64,000 bases of DNA from Castanea sativa (Eukaryota; Streptophyta; Magnoliopsida; Fagales; Fagaceae). The DNA lies in assembly GCF_040712315.1 (NCBI RefSeq), contig NC_134022.1:930001-994000 (forward strand), read 5' to 3'. The notes under the pieces were generated by a model. The model saw nothing but the letters and a program-made list of their open reading frames with translations. It did not search any database and was not told the DNA's origin. Positions 47,601-59,275 of the stretch are shown piece by piece. How positions within the stretch are numbered: position 1 is the first letter of the stretch; each line of letters starts with the position of its first letter. Both the position numbers and the translations under genes were made by a program.

Positions 47601-48240
47601 TTTGGAAGTTTGGGGCCAAGTGGGTGCAATCTCATCCTGATTTTTAAATTTTGCAAAAAAAGAGCACGATGGATGTCTTTCATGCCTAAAACACTTATGC
47701 TCTGTTTGGTACACCCACTAAAACACATGTTTACAGTTTTTAAACAACATTACACATATTTTTATATACTTTTTTACCCACACCTATTTTCATATATATT
47801 TTCAGTTTTTAAGTGTATGTACCAAACAACTCCTTAGGCATAGCTTTCAAGTGAAAAGTTATAAGTCTTATTACGCCCGAAAATTCTTGACACTCGGCTC
47901 ATGATTTTAGCACAAAATAAGAGGCTAGAATTTTTGAAAAAAAAAAAAAAAGGAACTTGGTGGAAGTCTTTGATACCCAAAACACATGAGGCACAGCCTT
48001 CAAGCGAAAAGGAGCCTGTCTCATTAAGTGCAAAAAATTCATGATGCTCAGGGTCATGATTTTCACGCCAAATAAGAGGTCGAAATTTTTGCAAAAAAAA
48101 AATAAAGAGTTCAGTGAAAGTCTTTCATGCTTAAAACACTTGAGGGATAGCTTTTGTGTGAAAAGGAATCGGTCTTATGTTGCTGTGAAAATTTCACAGC
48201 CTTGAGTCATGATTTTTACGCAAAACAAAGGATACGGATA
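47600..48240. repeat. ~153-bp tandem repeat array, interrupted by a MITE
   Basis: Units start near 47837 (GGCATAGC), 47990 (GGCACAGC) and 48144 (GGGATAGC), each with a (C/T)AAG(T/C)GAAAAG block, TCATGATTTT and CAAAATAAGAGG-like text and ending AAAACAC(T/A)T. A partial earlier unit (about 47600-47694) is cut off by the MITE at 47698. The array resumes after the 81-bp repeats, at about 48510-48530 (AGCGAGGAAGAGTCGGTCTTA). Confidence 0.75.
47698..47833. mobile_element. Tourist-like MITE, family 2
   Basis: A 136-bp element with ends TGCTCTGTTTGGTACACC and GTACCAAACAACTCC (15-bp imperfect terminal inverted repeats), flanked by TTA at 47695-47697 and 47834-47836. It is inserted between two units of the 153-bp array; removing it rejoins AAAACACTTA|GGCATAGC. 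Related fragments are at 4665-4805 and 59425-59545. Confidence 0.8.
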
Positions 48241-48262
48241 AAGATTATAACTCACAACCAAA

Positions 48263-48505
48263 CTTACGAATATGTTTAGTTATTCTATTATAAAATATTT
48301 TATTCTTAGTAATAAAGATTACCGTTCTTATTGTAATCTTAGACTTATGAATATGTTTAATTATTTTATTACAAATTATTTTATTCTCAGTAATAAAGAT
48401 TACTATTTTTATTGTAATCTCAGACTTATAAATATGTTTAGTTATTTTATTACAAAATATTTTATTTTCAGTAATAAAAATTACCATTCTTATTGTAATC
48501 TCAAG
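48263..48505. repeat. 81-bp tandem repeat, three copies
   Basis: Units start at 48263, 48344 and 48425 (CTTA(C/T)(G/A)AATATGTTTA(G/A)TTAT...GTAATCT). They are about 90 percent alike. Because 81 is a multiple of three, both strands show repetitive ORFs (48272-48550 plus, 48245-48487 minus), which I read as artefacts. The block is inserted inside the 153-bp array. Confidence 0.88.
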
Positions 48506-48689
48506 CGAGGAAGAGTCGGTCTTATCTGCCTAATCCCATCAAAAGCTTAAGTAAGTTGGGCTTGAACTTCTTTTTGTTTGGGTCGAGAGTGGACTTGAAA
48601 ATCTCAATAATACCAGTACAATGCAATTCTAGGTTGGGCTTGTGATTGTCGGTAGATAAGGCAACAGAAGTAGGCCTTTTTTGTGGAAA

Positions 48690-50405
48690 GCCCACATACC
48701 ACTACGGCTGAAAATTTGGGTCACTTTCAATTTGAACAGTGTACAATTGTTTACAGCCTCAGCAACAAAAATGTCAAAATCTGCAGAGCCAGACCAGGAG
48801 AAAAACTAATCTGCAGAGCCACAATTTTTGGTAATCTACGACCTCTAATTTTAACTTCTTTCTTTTTTCTGTTTCTGGGTCTTATGTGCTTTGGTTGTTT
48901 ATTCTATATTCTTAGCTCAATTTTTTTGCTTTATAAGTGGAGCAAAAGTAATGGAAAGTTTGAAGCTCATGCATCAAATTGCACTAAAGTTTTTGAATGG
49001 AAGTGTGAAAAATGGGGTTGAAAAATTAATTGACGGGTGTCATTGTTGCTTTAATATGCCACTTATATCAAGAGCTAAGTCAGTAGAGAATTTGTCAATT
49101 TTGTTAGTACACTTTGAGCAATGCATTTTTTTTTTTGCTTGCTTATCAGAAAGGAAATGAGTGCAATTTCTGAAAATTGCAATAGCAGTTTATTTCATTT
49201 TGCAAAAGTTAAGTCACCCTTTTAGACACGTTTTTCATATGATTCTAGGACCTTAAAAATAACCACATGATTACTTCATATGACTGAGTATTGAGTAATA
49301 GATGTGGAATTGATGTAACACTGATTTTTACATTATTGAATACAAGTTATGGTTCTTTGAAAAATTCTTGTCAACCACATCCCCTTGTCATCTTCCATCT
49401 CAGGTCCTAATGATTATTAAAGGGGTATTCAGGAGATATGAAAGATGGAACCCTGTGCATCCAACATCTGGAGCCTTTTGGGGTATGGGAATAGGCATTG
49501 GTTGTGGTGTTGGATGGGGCCCTGGTTTTGGTCCTGAGGCAGTCGGTTATGTTGGTGCGGGCTGTGGTGTTGGATTTAGCATCGGTATAACTCTGGTTGG
49601 TTTTGGCATTGGCCTACCTGCAAATGGCCTCTATGAACTTCCTTACAATGGTATGGTTTTCATTTTGTAATTTAACCATTTCACATGCTACATTTTCTAT
49701 CTGTTGCTTTGCATATAAGGATGATTCACACTGTTCTTATGCATTTTGGGAAACGTAAACACATCATGTTTAATCTGCCTGGATTCTTTCAGTTGTGAAT
49801 GTGTACCTTGTTGATATTAGTGTTTGCATGTGTCTGTCTGAGTGAAGGATTGTAGTATTTATTCTTGAGTGCAAAAGGTTGATCAATACATTTTGTAATT
49901 TAACCATTTCACATGCTACATTTTCTATCTGTTGCTTTGCATATAAGGATGATTCACACTGTTCTTATGCATTTTGGGAAACGTAAACACATCATGTTTA
50001 ATCTGCCTGGATTCTTTCAGTTGTGAATGTGTACCTTGTTGATATTAGTGTTTGCATGTGTCTGTCTGAGTGAAGGATTGTAGTATTTATTCTTGAGTGC
50101 AAAAGGTTGATCAATACATTCTTTTCCTAGCTGTTATGGCTACAAGCAGTGGTGCAGTGGAATTAGCCCGTTCTAGTGGTCTTGCCACAAAAGATATTGT
50201 AGGGGATGGCTGGAATAACATTGCACCTCGCATCTCTGGTCTGCAAACAGAAGCATATAGAAGATTCTCTAGCTTTAAGCAAAAATGTTGCTCGGACAAA
50301 GAGTTTGATTTGTTTGACAGGAAGAGCATGCTGCCAGCCTTTACTAGGTCTATTTCAGAAAGTTTAGGAACATTTGGTGGTCGTTTCTTCCCTCGCAAAG
50401 GTTAG
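48690..50405 (+). CDS. AS8-like protein (homologue of Arabidopsis cadmium-induced protein AS8)
   Basis: A leader exon (about 48690-48840, donor TTTTTG|GTAATC) is followed by the coding exons 49404-49650 (ATG at 49410) and 50131-50405, giving 171 aa. The N-terminal 80 residues are the conserved part: IIKGVFRRYERWNPVHP, then a Gly-rich hydrophobic region (GMGIGIGCGVGWGPGFG at 25-41 and GYVGAGCGVGFSIGITLVGF at 46-65) that may insert in a membrane through GxxxG-type packing, then LPANGLYELPYN. The second exon is more variable, basic and Ser-rich, ending FFPRKG. The Arabidopsis homologue is named for cadmium induction; its biochemical role is unknown to me. The stop at 50403 follows a possible donor (AAAG|GTTAGC), so a further exon cannot be excluded. 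Confidence 0.85.
49663..50118. repeat. 228-bp tandem duplication, apparently identical copies, in the AS8 intron
   Basis: 49663-49890 and 49891-50118 read the same base for base as far as I can compare (for example TTGTGAATGTGTACCTTGTT and GAGTGCAAAAGGTTGATCAA in both). The second copy ends 12 bases before the splice acceptor TTCCTAG of coding exon 2. The lack of divergence means a very recent event or an assembly artefact. Confidence 0.9.
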
Positions 50406-53400
50406 CCAACAAATGCAAATTGAGTTTGTTGTAATTTTGAAAATATTAATATTTTCTTCTGAATATAGCATTGGTGCTACTAAGTGGTTTAGGTTGATTT
50501 ATCATACGATTCCTTTTTTTTTTCTTTCCTTTTTTTGGTTGGGGAGGGGTGGGGGTGTCTTGGAACTATCTTACACTCTTTTCAGAGTTTTTCAACTATT
50601 AATTCCTCCTTGTTTTGAAGATATTGTTACAGTGCTATTGATGTGAATGTTTCTTGTGTTTATACACTTGCTTGTAGTTTTTGGCAATATTGACTTCCTT
50701 AATTTTTACCATGATAGTTTTGAAGAAGCTAAGATGAAAAGAAAATGAAATTCTATGGTTGTCATTTTTTACTCCCTTCAGGATCTTCCTTAAGTTGGTT
50801 TGAAACTAGGCCTCTTTTAGTTGATATCTTTGAGAAAAATATTTAAAAAATAAAGTGATTCGATGAGTTAAGAACAGCGTGGTTGTTTGTTAAAAGGTTC
50901 TTCTATTTTGGTCCCACCAATTAGTTTACCGAAGACATTTCTAGCTAATGGTTTTGAGTATTGAATACAACTATACCTGGCAAATGCATTAGAAAAGTAG
51001 GAAACTTCTTACTTAGCCAAAATAATCTACTTTTAGATTTGAAGTGATTCAAGAAGCGCAAAGACAATTTTATTTTAATTTGGTTTATATAATTTTAGAC
51101 GTCAAATAAATTTTTCTCTTGGTTCGTTCACTGTTATTCTAGGTCTTCTTATCTAATTAAGTTTTTAGCATTTTATATAATTTCTTTAGAGTTTTGGGAC
51201 TATGCTTGGTTTTGTATTTAATTTCCTAGAGTTAAGGTTGTTTCTGTTAGTAAATAATTGGCTTTGACCCAAGTTAGTTAGGATTAGAGTTTAGTCCTTG
51301 TAGTCTATATAAGCATGCTATTGTAATTGTATAGAGACTGTATGATGAATCAAACTTCAGTTGAAAATTTTCCAATGGCTTAGTGCTGATTCCAGTTGAC
51401 CCTAGGTGTTGATTCTTAGGTTTTCTATGTTGCCTGCTCGGTACTGATTCCAAGCAGCCCTAGCTGCTGATATCTGGGTTTATCTTATTTCCACCCTTTA
51501 TGCAAACACTGCTTTGTTGTGCAGTGATCACAGCTGAACATGACATGAATAGGTGGCAGTCATGGTGGTGATGATGGTGGCAGTCATGGTGGTGATGATG
51601 GTAATTATGGTGATGTGATTGGGTGTTGGAGATGATTGTAGTGGGTTGTCATTACCATAATGGTGGTGGTGGTGGTGGTGGTGATGGTTAATGAATTATG
51701 ATAGAGGTGATGACAGTGTGGTGGTGTCAAAGGGATGTTTGACAACTCAGTTGTTATTGCCCCAAATCTAATGCCTACTATCAATTCTTTCACCATATGT
51801 TGGATTCTATGAACCAAGTGAAAGTGATATGACAAAGATCCATACATCACCTACAGCCACCAGTTGTGGATTGGATTCCTGGGTATTTATTTATTTGTGT
51901 GACTCATATTCTTGGTTGTATTTGTTTTTTAAACATATCACATAGGTAAATTCTCAATCAGTAAACTAGCATAGCAAAATTCAGATCAGACTTATTTCAT
52001 TCACCCAACAATTCACAAATTCGCATTTTGAATGTCACAATGTAAGATTATTACAATTTAAATTTAACCAATCTGCCCATGAACAAGATCTCCTCTCTCT
52101 CTCTCTCTAAGGTAATCCTGTAGATTGTCAACAAAATGGTTTATCTGATGCCTGGAACTGACCCCCAACAGCTCTATTAAACCCAGTTAGAATCTTCAGG
52201 GTGTGAGCTGCATTCTTTGCTGCAAGTTATAAACCAGAATTAAAAAGACATGGTAAAGACTTGCTCCATTAAACCTGGACCTTCTATGCCTACCATGTTC
52301 TTGGGAAAACCTTTGATTCATGTTCTCCATTTCTACAGATAACTTCATGCATTGATTTTGATGATTATCTCCTCAAACAATTTCCTCTGCTAAAAGGTGT
52401 CAATGGTTGTCTTCCTGTACTTCCTTGAACTTAAAGCAGTGATTTTGTAAATGTGTTTCTGGAATTGGTGAGGTGTGGGTCTACATAGCTGGTTGGAAGA
52501 GTGTATGCAGTGGTGATGGGGGCAGCCATCCAACTAGCAATGAGAGAGTGGATGTGAAAAAAGAAATGGTGGTGCAGATATTTGGTGATAGTGTGTCAGG
52601 AAGTGGTTATGGTATATCCAAAGTGGTGTTGTCATTGGTGACCTATGACCTTGGTCTTGTCCTTTTGTGTGTTGTGTGGTCATTTTTAAGTGTTTGGTCC
52701 AATGTTGATTTTGTAATTTTGATAGGAAAAAAATTTCTCCAAACTGGGTTGGAGAAATTTTGTCCAAACTGCTAGTTGGCACTCTCTAAAATAAACTGTT
52801 CATTACTGGGGCATGTAATTCTCACATGACATTTTAGTAGACTTGATAAAAAAAAACCTCTGTTAAGTCTTATCATATTCTGCTTTCGTTTCCTCCTCTC
52901 TCTCTCTCTCTCTCGTTTTAAGGTCCATTCACCTGCCACCAAGAGTGCATGCAATCATTCCCAAAGTTCCAAAAAGAAATGAAGAAAAAAATCGCTTGCC
53001 TTTCATATTTTGATGTCATCTAGCCACTTCACTAACTCATCCAAATCCTTATCTGGGCTCCCTCCTTTGATAGCATCCAAAGTTGCATTCCTAAGCTTCT
53101 TGACTCAGACTCTTTCCAGTCTAGTTGCATCCATTAACTCAACCAATAGACTCAATGGAGCACAGCAGTCCTGTTTAACACATCTCAAGGCTTTCACTCA
53201 AGTACCCTACAGTCACCAAGTTAAGTAGCACGACTCCATTCCCCTGAATTTCAAATTCAACTATTAACTTAGCTTACATCATTGGTATATAAACTGCAAA
53301 TCTGCATCTGAATAATCCAAAAAAAAGAAGAGCAAATGCAGTGGTGGTGTGCGGGGGGGGGGGGGGGGAAGAGGGGTGTTTCAAATTTGGTGTCTTGAAC

Positions 53401-53580
53401 CCTCCAAACGTCTAAAAATTGAAAAGACTACCAATAAAAGGAAAAAATTGATCATTATAATCATTACTATGCCCACCCATCAGTCCACTTAACCTTGTGG
53501 AAGATGTGGGGGATATCTTTTGAAATTGTTAAGAAAGGGCCCGTTTGGATTGAGGGGGGTGGGAAAGTGAGTGGAGGGGG
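50406..53580. other. intergenic; LTR-like and minisatellite remnants, no gene seen
   Basis: About 51248-51540 (start TGTTAGTAAATAATTGG, promoter-like GTCTATATAAGC, then GATGAATCAAACTTCAG) resembles a Copia-type LTR, but no second end or target duplication is found. At 51550-51610 a ~24-bp unit (GGTGGCAGTCATGGTGGTGA) is repeated twice and followed by GGT repeats. (CT)n tracts lie at 52090-52109 and 52891-52915. A G homopolymer is at 53351-53368. ORFs here are on repeat sequence and match nothing I know. Confidence 0.5.
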
Positions 53581-53823
53581 AATGCACATGCTCAAGACTT
53601 AAAAAGGAAATCTGATGGTATTGGTAAGAACAGATGCCAGCGTGGATTGGATTAGAGCTGAAAACCGATTTGGGCACGAGTTAAGAAAGTATTTATTTAC
53701 TGTTTGATTGGGGAATGCATGTGCTCAAGACTTAAAAAGGAAATGTGATGGTATTGGTAAGAGCAGATGCTGGCGTGGAATGGATTAGAGCTGAAAACCA
53801 ATTTGGGCACGAGTTAAGAAAGT
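53581..53823. repeat. 133-bp offset direct repeat
   Basis: AATGCACATGCTCAAGACTT at 53581 recurs as AATGCATGTGCTCAAGACTT at 53714. Both are followed by about 110 bp of matching sequence ending GGGCACGAGTTAAGAAAGT. The copies differ at several positions, so the duplication is moderately old. Confidence 0.85.
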
Positions 53824-55545
53824 CTGATCTCCCCTATCAAGCATGTGAGGAAAAGAAGACTCTCAGAGTTTTTGTGGTGATGATTGTGATGATGATGAGA
53901 TGTCGTTTATGATGGTTTGGGTATTGGGATTTATTCTAAGTGTGTGTTTGGATGAGCTCATTTTCATCATCTTATTTAGTTGTACCTTGAAAATTAATAA
54001 ATTACAGTTGTACCTTGAAAAAGCTGATGCTTTAAAAAGCTATACATGCCCTTTGTAGAAGAAATTAAGCCAAGACAAATGGATACTTAAGCACAGTGGT
54101 TCACCCTGGCTTGAGGAGGCTGTCTCACCTACAGTTTGGAGGTTAACTAAGGCTACTTTGTTTAAGTTATTAAAAAGTCATTTAAGAATCACATAATGAC
54201 ACGTGGTTATTTTAGAGGGTGCCACCCACGGTTTGGAGGAAATTTCTCGAACCTAGTTTGGTGGAAAAATTTGTTTGTTTTGAAAACCAATGCAGGATTA
54301 AGAGGGTTGGATAATGACCATGAATTACTGTGATAAAATGAGTTCAAATGCTTGTGTCCTATTTTTTTTTTTTAATTTTTAAAAACTGATCAACTGCTTA
54401 CCTGTAACTGCATACTTATTTAAAAAAACAAACTGATCAACTGCTTATTATCAGTTGGCAGGCACACATCAAGAATAGTAACAGAGTAATCATGACTAGT
54501 GGTCCAGAAAATACAACTTCCAAATCTGCCTATGCCCTCTAGAGTGATAGAAATTTTAAGGCAAATAAGATTTATTAGATTCTCCTAAGCGTACATGTAT
54601 TAAGTGGCCAAGTTACAGGGTTTTTGACTGGGTTATAATGACAGGATGTGGCTGATTGTGAAGAGCAAGCTTGGTAGTTGATTGTCAAGGATACCATTGC
54701 TGTACATTCTTCACACGAAGTCTGTATAGGAATTGTTATAGAAAAGGAGGAATGAGGGCCCTTCATATAGTCTAAGTGGACGATTCAGCAGAATGTCTCA
54801 TAATTGTGATATTTGTATGTTGGATGACCCTGTAACTATAATAAAATGTGAGTAAAAATCTCACTCAGGTTCATTATTCTGTGATGTTCAAGACCTCATG
54901 TTCATTGGTTCAATTTTTAGTTGCATTATCTAAAACTCCCTACCCATCCTTCCTTTCCCCTCCCTGTTTTATATTGCAGCTTGCACAACAGGAAAACATT
55001 AGTTTCTAGGTGGCAATACTGGGGATAACTCAGGTGGCCTAAATTGTTGAGATGAGACTTCAAAGGAATTCAACAACCAGCCACAAAAATGACATGCGGC
55101 CTTAAATTAAGGGAAGCTCTGTATGTTAGGACTAATGGACTATGATGGGTAAGTCATGATGTGGAAATATAGCCAATTCCAATGGCTTTGTAGATGTCCC
55201 AGCATTCTACTCAGTACTTAACGTGGTATTCTCCCCCTGTTACATGCATTATGGATCCCATCAAGAATTATATTAGCAGAACCTATCATTTATGTTAAAG
55301 GAGGTAGCACCAATGGCTCTTTAATCCTTTTAGTCCATGTCACATATTTTAATCAGCATAACATCATCATGAAATTCATATTCGAGGAGGGAGAATTATT
55401 CACAAACTTTCATATTCGAGGAGGAATTACTCACAAACTTTGGTGTGGAGTCTCGAAGAGGATCTTAGAGATTAGACTTGCATTTTCTAAACAAACTTTG
55501 CACACAATTTAATCATTCATTGAATAGACATATACCACACCCCCC

Positions 55546-55576
<31 letters not shown>

Positions 55577-55735
55577 AGAGTTGGCGGAAGTCTTCTTTTA
55601 AAACAAGAATTGGCTAGCTGCGGGCAATGGTTATGAAGATAATGTACCTTTTTGTTTTTTTTTTGAAAAAATAATTACAACATGCTACTAACCCCGCAGC
55701 TTGAACTCTTTATCCCCTAGACCCCCAATCACTTT
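53824..55735. other. intergenic, no gene seen
   Basis: No coding signal or element boundary. It ends with a C homopolymer (about 55540-55566) followed by an A run, where the base call length is unlikely to be reliable. Confidence 0.45.
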
Positions 55736-55736
55736 G

Positions 55737-56320
55737 TACCAAGGAAGTCAATACCGTACCAGAAGCTGTATCGGTTTGGCCACTGGTAAGATATATTTCG
55801 GATACTGGTCAATACCGATGTACCGTTTCGGGTTTACCGCTATTCTATATATATATATATATATATTATATACATACACCAAAATCTCTAGAACCATGTT
55901 TATAAGCATATAATATTTCATTTATATTATAGCAAATATAAAAGTTTATCATAAAACATTACCTCAATTCAGAATAAATTATTCATAGTTTTAGACTTTA
56001 GTATCAATTAAAAGGAAAAAAAAAAACACAATATAAAAAATAGAAAGCTTAGTTGTTCATTGCATACTAAGAAAACAAATAATACTAATAAATTAATGTA
56101 AATAAGTTACCATTATGCTCTTACAAAAATTCAAAAATTACAAAACTAAAAAAAAAAAAAAAAAAGTTTTTTTTTTTTGTTTTTTGTATCGGCCGGTATT
56201 GCCTGAAATTGGCCGGTACGCGGCCAATACGGCCGGTATTTTTTTCGGTACAAAATAAAAGTGTACCGGTACCGGTGCATACCGTACCAGCCGGTACGGT
56301 ATCGACCACCCTGCTTTGTA
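55737..56320. mobile_element. MITE with ACCGTACC-rich ends
   Basis: The left end AGTCAATACCGTACCAGAAG and the inverted right end GGTCGATACCGTACCGGCTG are related. Sub-terminal regions carry many GGCCGGTA/TACCGGTACCGG words, and the middle is AT-rich and contains an (AT)n tract. About 584 bp, no ORF. The exact target duplication is not resolved. Confidence 0.55.
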
Positions 56321-56634
56321 CATAGAGAGGTGCCAATTCAGCTAGAAGGCCTTTGGCGTACTTTTTTGTTTTTTTGATTTCATGTTTTATAGTAGAAATT
56401 GCTCTTGTAGTTGTATCGGTTAAATTTTTGGATCATTTATGGCTTAGAAGACTTTATTGGTTCTATTAGATTTTCTTATTCAAGTCGGTAGATAATTTGG
56501 ATTATATTGCAAATGAATTAAAAAAAAAAAATCTTTTCCATGGAGATCATAATAGATGAATTTCATTTTATGAAATATTGTTATCAAGTATATTTTTCAT
56601 TTGAGTTACAAAGCTGATATATATACATACATAC

Positions 56635-57404
56635 TGTAGGTGCACAATTATACTCGGACCCAAAGACGAACATGGGCTCAGGCCCAATGAGCCTTAGACA
56701 ATAAGATTTGTAGAGTGTGGATTTGAAATTTAGGTTAGGGATGTTGGAAGCTTGATTAGTCGGCTATAGTGCCGCAATCTATGCAAATGACAAATGAATA
56801 TGTCAAAGGAACCTTCTCGGACGTAAGCCGAGGACAATTAGTATAACACTTCTCTATTTATGCCAAAGATTACAATTCTTAGTTCTTTTTCAGCTAAATT
56901 TTTCGTCCCCTTTTTCTTTCATTTCCTGTTTTCTTAAATACTTCTTCTTCTTCCCTATTTCATCCACGTGTCACACAAATCCTTTCTTTCGATACTTGTC
57001 CCATCCACCACCTTCTTGAAGTCTTTGAATGATAGCAGGAAGGTTGAATTTTACTGTTCAGATGTCATTTTTCCATTAATGCGGCCAGGGAGGTAGATGC
57101 AGGGTCTTTAATGTGGAGGTAGCAGTCTTTCTCTTAGATATTTCTCTCACATCTTTGCATCTAGAAGGTGCTTGGATCGCCCTCTTACCCATCAGTTTTT
57201 CCAGAATTCTGCCTTTAAACTTCTTGGCAAGTCCCAGGGACATCGCCGGGCCTGTCCGAGGAGACAGTTTTCTTCGGACAACTCCTCAGACCTTTACAAC
57301 GCAAACTGATTTGTGGGCCTAGAGACCTTTAACTAAAAACAAACTAGTACCCTTCAATGAAGCCCAATGCCCAAATGTTTATTTGGGAATTTTTACCCCC
57401 CACG
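56635..57404 (-). mobile_element. solo LTR (family LTR-1), inverted copy with 5-bp target-site duplication
   Basis: A 770-bp inverted homologue of 8721-9475. On the plus strand it starts TGTAGGTGCACAATTATAC and ends TTTTACCCCCCACG. The last base corresponds to a TG-to-CG change at the LTR start. CATAC flanks both sides (56630-56634 and 57405-57409), though the surroundings are a CATA-type microsatellite. Shared internal words include CCATTAATGCGGCCAGGGAG and GGTAGATGCAGGGTCTTTAA. No internal retroelement sequence adjoins it. Confidence 0.82.
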
Positions 57405-57409
57405 CATAC

Positions 57410-57419
57410 ATACATACAT

Positions 57420-57471
<52 letters not shown>

Positions 57472-58561
57472 ATGTATTCATTTAATATTAAACTAAACAA
57501 CAATTATATGCTTATTAGAGTTTAAAAGATAAGTTTTCTTCACTCTTGGATGGATCCAGATAAAAATGCATGGATAAAAAGCGTTCTCTCACTATGCATG
57601 TTCACTCTATATATGAAAATATTACTTTCAAGATATGTTTTCACTTTTATTGGACATAAACATTCTAAGAAAGAATATTGTATTAAAAAGATGCAACAAT
57701 TTTTTTAGTTCCTTATATTGCACCAAAGGATCACTAGAAAAACTCCCACTTAAGCTTAATTGTAAAATCTATTACAAGTTTTTAAGAAAGTTCTCACAAA
57801 CAAATAATATGATTGAAGAAAATTAAAAAGAAAAATGGACACAATCACACACAAAGGATAGAAAACTAAGGATTTATATGGTTTGGCCATGGGCCTATGT
57901 CCAGAGGTAACAATGAAAAGAAAATTTCACCAAGAACTTAGGGAGATTACAAAAATAGCACAAAGACACTCCTAAAACCCAAGCTGCAAATACATCAAAA
58001 TAATTCTCTCTTAAAATATAAAGTTTAGGGTTGTCACTTATTATAAGAGCTAGCTAAATATTTATATAAGGGTATATACTAGTACACAGCGGTTGTTGCA
58101 CACAATCGTACACATACATTTTTTTTTCACTAAAATTGTAATTTTAAGTCACGATTTCATTTCAAAAAACAGCTAGTGTAAAATAAACATTACTCTTTGT
58201 ATAACACCTTGATTAGGTGAAGTGCTGCACAAATAATGGTCAGTTTCAATTGAAAGAGAGTAGAATAAGGTAAAGTAAGCCGAAAATCTTACATTGAGTT
58301 GAATACGATCAACGTAATCTCAAACTACAAACTCAATCCGTTCTTATTTATGTCTATAGTAAAATGTTTTTCTAAAATAAAATAGAGAATAATATTTCTC
58401 TTCATTAATTTTCTTATTGTATAAGACTTCGTACTCAAAAAATTCGGGAAAAAAAATCCCACACATAGAAAATTAAGATACTTTGGAATTTTTGTTTCTC
58501 CATGTTTTTCGGGAAAAACAAAAAAACAGCATTAGGGACAGGGTGTGATATAAGATTACCA
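57410..58561. other. intergenic with (TA)n tract, no gene seen
   Basis: It has an (AT)n tract at 57417-57466 and AT-rich sequence. The block at 57860-58000 (TTTGGCCATGGGCCTATGTC, CACCAAGAACTTAGGGAG) looks like an old retroelement fragment. The right part includes the 3' flank of the LEA_2 gene. Confidence 0.45.
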
Positions 58562-59275
58562 TCAACGTAAATGGCATTGCCTAGGCAGAAAACCTAATAA
58601 GTTCCCATCCCCAGTGGTGGAATTGAAGGCAACTTTGAGATGCACACAAGAGTACACCACAGCTCCATTTTCTCTCCACGACGACAACGCCCACCTTGAA
58701 CCATAGCATGCAACCGAAGCTCTTATGTTGAGATGGAAGCTCACATTACCATCCTTAAAATCCCTCCTTAGCTCTTCAAGTATCGACTCTCCCCAGTACC
58801 ATTGCTCTCCCTCCTCAAACTTTGCTTCCACCATTTTCTCTTTCTCCACACCCAAATGGATGGCCTCATTAACAGTCGTGGTCGCAAGAGTATATGGCTT
58901 TTTGTAGAATATAATGACCTCAATTCCTCCTAACACAACGTTCCAAATCTGGTTTGGGTTCTTGAAGGTGAAGCCCACATCATATGTGGCTGTTAATGTA
59001 GAGTTGGAGGTGACGAAGAAGGTGGGTATGGATAGAGAGTTGAGCCAAAGTGTAGGGCTTCTTGGTCTCGGCGTGAACCACATAATGGTGAAGATCAAGC
59101 AGCCAACACTGGTTAATACACCCAATGCGGCAGCTAAAATGAAACCAACTCTATATGTCCTACCTGCAAGAGCTTCGTTTGGTCGCATTTCATGGAGGTG
59201 AGGGTCATCATCATCAATGTTATAAGGGTGAACTCTTGCTATTTCTGTAACTTTTCTGGGACCCAAAGCTGCCAT
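58562..59275 (-). CDS. NDR1/HIN1-like (NHL) LEA_2 family membrane protein
   Basis: A single-exon gene of 237 aa. NHL proteins are plasma-membrane anchored and several act in pathogen or stress responses; the role of this member is not known to me. Seen: a cytosolic N terminus with PYNIDDDDPHLHEMRP; one membrane segment at about 43-67 (VGFILAAALGVLTSVGCLIF) followed by FTPRPRSPTLWLNSLSIP; and an extracytosolic LEA_2 domain about 75-215 with the family pattern LTATYDVGFTFKNPN and an FYKKPY strand. There are two N-glycosylation-type sites (NST at 91, NVS at 174) and several Cys in the C-terminal part (YGSRW...VVYSCVHLKV). Intronless structure is usual for NHL genes. Length is typical. A TATA-type signal lies about 130 bases upstream of the start. 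Confidence 0.9.
   Translation of the reverse strand: MAALGPRKVTEIARVHPYNIDDDDPHLHEMRPNEALAGRTYRVGFILAAALGVLTSVGCLIFTIMWFTPRPRSPTLWLNSLSIPTFFVTSNSTLTATYDVGFTFKNPNQIWNVVLGGIEVIIFYKKPYTLATTTVNEAIHLGVEKEKMVEAKFEEGEQWYWGESILEELRRDFKDGNVSFHLNIRASVACYGSRWALSSWRENGAVVYSCVHLKVAFNSTTGDGNLLGFLPRQCHLR

Noticed and set aside
48245..48550. Repetitive 80-92 codon ORFs on both strands
   Set aside because: Produced by an 81-bp tandem repeat whose length is a multiple of three; no protein family and no codon bias.
58725..59201. Plus-strand ORFs antisense to the LEA_2 gene
   Set aside because: Shadows of the intact 237-codon minus-strand NHL protein frame.
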